Made by a program: the position numbers and the translations under genes
Assembly: GCA_027314645.1 (NCBI GenBank)
Contig: DAHVAL010000004.1
Span: forward strand, 52,737 to 116,736
Source of the DNA: Nitrospirota bacterium
GTDB lineage: Bacteria; Nitrospirota; Leptospirillia; Leptospirillales; Leptospirillaceae
Length of the DNA stretch: 64,000 nt
Direction: 5' to 3'
Notes under the pieces: generated by a model
Databases searched by the model: none
What the model saw: only the letters and a program-made list of their open reading frames with translations
What the model was told of the DNA's origin: nothing
Shown here: positions 62,557 through 64,000 of the stretch, piece by piece
Layout: every line of letters starts with the position of its first letter
How positions within the stretch are numbered: position 1 is the first letter of the stretch

Positions 62557-64000
62557 TGTTACTACCAATAATCGTTATGATTGTTGGGCTCTCATGGGTT
62601 TCGGGCTCCCTCTTCTTTCGGCGGGAGATCGATCCGGTCTATCACCAGTTTCCTCTTTTGTCCAGCATGGTGATTCTCTTCTTAGTGGCGCTCCACGCGA
62701 CGGTCCTTCTCACCATCGGCAGAAGTCTCGGTCGCCCCTATCTTCCGACAAAAAAGAGGGGGGACCCCAAAGGGATTCCTCCGCCTTCGCATTTCTTTGT
62801 CACAATTTGGAGCATTCCCTCTCTCCTCCTGATCGGGGCCGGCTTCCTGTTTGGTGCATCCGACTGGCCTTTGTCCATAGCATTCTGGGCCATTGGCGGG
62901 ATCATTCTTCTTTCCTCTCTTTGCTTTCTCCTGATTCCAACACAGGTTCATTCCGAAAATGCCCAAGGCGACATTGTTTTTACGCCCAATCCGGTTCGCA
63001 TGGCTCCCAAAGCGGTCTACTTCTGGAGTTCTTCCAATGTGTACGGGTCCTTCTTCCTCATTGCAGGGGCCATGCTCAAAGCGACGGCGGCCTTCAGTGC
63101 GATGATCAGTATCGGAACCGGAATAGGATGGCTTGCGGGGGCGATGATTCTATCCATCGTCGCCCTTCTTCGCATGGGAATCGGAGGAGATGATCATGGA
63201 GTCTCAAAAACAAAAATGTTGGTTCCGGAGGAAAATTATACCCAAATCAGCGGGGGCGGGGAGATCAAGAACGAACTTGCCCAAATCCTCTCCCAGGTCG
63301 CGTCTGCCCAACAATCTATGGGAAGCGTCCCTAATGGCATCCTTTTGACGGGGGAGTCCCCCGTCAGTCATCTCGTTTACGCTCGAGCCCTTTCGGGCGA
63401 ATTTCGACGTCCGTTTTACCCATTCTCACTGAAATCCCTTCTTGGAGTCGATCCCAAGGCCTTGGACAATTCCTGGAAGGGGTTTCTTGTCAAGATAAAG
63501 CCTTTCAATCCTCTGGTCATTTATATCGAAGATTACGGCTCCACCATTTCCATGGTCACCAACTCCAATCCCCAAGGGCTCAACAATCTCAATTTTTTTC
63601 TCTCGCACCTTTCCAAAAACAGAACGCATCTCCTGATTGCCTCCGCAGAAAAGGCGGACAATCTTCCAAAGCCCTTCGTGACCCCGCCCATCATTCATTG
63701 GATTCTTCCGGTTCCTTTGCCAGACATGGAAATGAGACAATCCATTCTTGGAAAATTCCTGCTCGAGGAGACAAAAAAACAAGAACTCCTTCCGGGAGAC
63801 ATCCCTTTGTTGACACCTGAGATGGTCAGAGAGTTCGATCTTGGAAAGCTCGCGGCCCTCATGGAGGGTTTTAAACCGGAAGACATTCGCGACGTCGTCA
63901 CCCACAGCAGCGATTACGCAAAAAAGCTTCGACGGTCCCTCCGCCAACTTGATGTGGATGTCGCCATACGGAGAAAAGCCCAAAACTGGAAAGATCCGAC
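62556..64000 (+). CDS. Membrane-anchored AAA-like protein with degenerate nucleotide site (partial)
   Basis: Open for 481 codons to the window edge. Residues 1-210 hold five to six hydrophobic helices. Residues 228-460 parallel an FtsH-like AAA domain: ISGGGEIKNELAQIL (N-linker), NGILLTG then ESPVSHL where a P-loop GPPGTGKT is expected, VIYIEDYGS at Walker B (canonical hhhhDE inverted to ED), HLLIASAEKADNLPKPF at sensor 1, ILPVPLPDMEMRQSILGKFL, and DLGKLAALMEGFKPEDIRDVV as lid helices. The Walker A Lys and the arginine-finger region are missing. It may be a pseudo-ATPase scaffold. ATG at 62556 overlaps the uvrC stop, which argues for coupled expression. The C-terminus, including any protease domain, is not visible. 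Confidence 0.7.
   Translation, partial: MLLPIIVMIVGLSWVSGSLFFRREIDPVYHQFPLLSSMVILFLVALHATVLLTIGRSLGRPYLPTKKRGDPKGIPPPSHFFVTIWSIPSLLLIGAGFLFGASDWPLSIAFWAIGGIILLSSLCFLLIPTQVHSENAQGDIVFTPNPVRMAPKAVYFWSSSNVYGSFFLIAGAMLKATAAFSAMISIGTGIGWLAGAMILSIVALLRMGIGGDDHGVSKTKMLVPEENYTQISGGGEIKNELAQILSQVASAQQSMGSVPNGILLTGESPVSHLVYARALSGEFRRPFYPFSLKSLLGVDPKALDNSWKGFLVKIKPFNPLVIYIEDYGSTISMVTNSNPQGLNNLNFFLSHLSKNRTHLLIASAEKADNLPKPFVTPPIIHWILPVPLPDMEMRQSILGKFLLEETKKQELLPGDIPLLTPEMVREFDLGKLAALMEGFKPEDIRDVVTHSSDYAKKLRRSLRQLDVDVAIRRKAQNWKDP

Noticed and set aside
62594-63193. A frame starting MGFGLPLLSAGDRSG inside the AAA-like gene
   Set aside because: It is in another frame of the longer 62556 frame, which has membrane helices and AAA-like segments; the alternative has neither.

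Overview
The window is a dense, almost entirely chromosomal-housekeeping stretch of a Gram-negative bacterium with a moderately GC-rich genome. Gene content, an electron-transfer pair (Rieske protein plus a cytochrome b fused to cytochrome c) and the style of the small membrane proteins suggest Nitrospirota, most likely a Leptospirillum-like acidophilic iron oxidiser. That assignment is inference from remembered gene content and architecture; no search was run. I see no insertion sequence, phage, CRISPR array or rRNA. There is one tRNA gene, tRNA-Thr(UGU), at 52287-52362.

Layout. 1-1891: groES-groEL (groEL cut by the window edge) behind a sigma70-type promoter and a CIRCE operator. 1895-5672: an FtsX-like protein, an EnvC-like protein and a CtpA protease. 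5681-10022: rnhB, rplS, trmD, rimM, rpsP, ffh and an HU/IHF gene, all leftward. 10053-13526: sppA, rpsA and a TPR lipoprotein. 13631-20665: a patchwork including an ICMT-like methyltransferase coupled to a SAM hydroxide adenosyltransferase, a Fur-family repressor, lipoproteins, an RND pump without its usual partners and a thioredoxin-like lipoprotein. 20646-27303: cca, a large TPR protein, ppx and recG. 27419-30993: rpmB, ridA, small redox and membrane proteins, and the cytochrome b-c/Rieske pair. 31115-36989: fabI, two unrecognised proteins, mutS and a LapA-like protein joined by short overlaps. 36986-41755: uracil-DNA glycosylase, nnr, acpS, pdxJ and an M16 peptidase. 41946-51178: the translation and RNA-processing operon rimP-nusA-infB-DUF503-rbfA-truB/rpsO-pnp, followed by a 40-residue membrane protein. 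51249-54267: a less ordered region with the tRNA, a DsbA-like protein and small unknowns. 54311-64000: prepilin peptidase, a beta-hydroxyacid dehydrogenase, a monoheme cytochrome c, a Usp-like protein, phoH, ybeY, ftsY, uvrC and a large protein running off the right edge.

Genes are organised in long leftward operons, many coupled by 4-base ATGA or GTGA overlaps. The functional themes are protein synthesis and targeting (ribosomal proteins, SRP Ffh and its receptor FtsY, RNA maturation), DNA repair (mutS, uvrC, recG, udg), envelope maintenance and a cytochrome bc-type complex. The most unusual items are: a membrane-anchored AAA-like protein whose nucleotide-binding motifs look destroyed (62556 onward); a truB reading frame that runs into rpsO without a stop codon; a Rieske protein with an N-terminal PRC-barrel-like domain beside a cytochrome b with PAWY in place of PEWY; an FtsX/EnvC pair without ftsE; and a 40-residue membrane protein next to large nested RNA structures around pnp.
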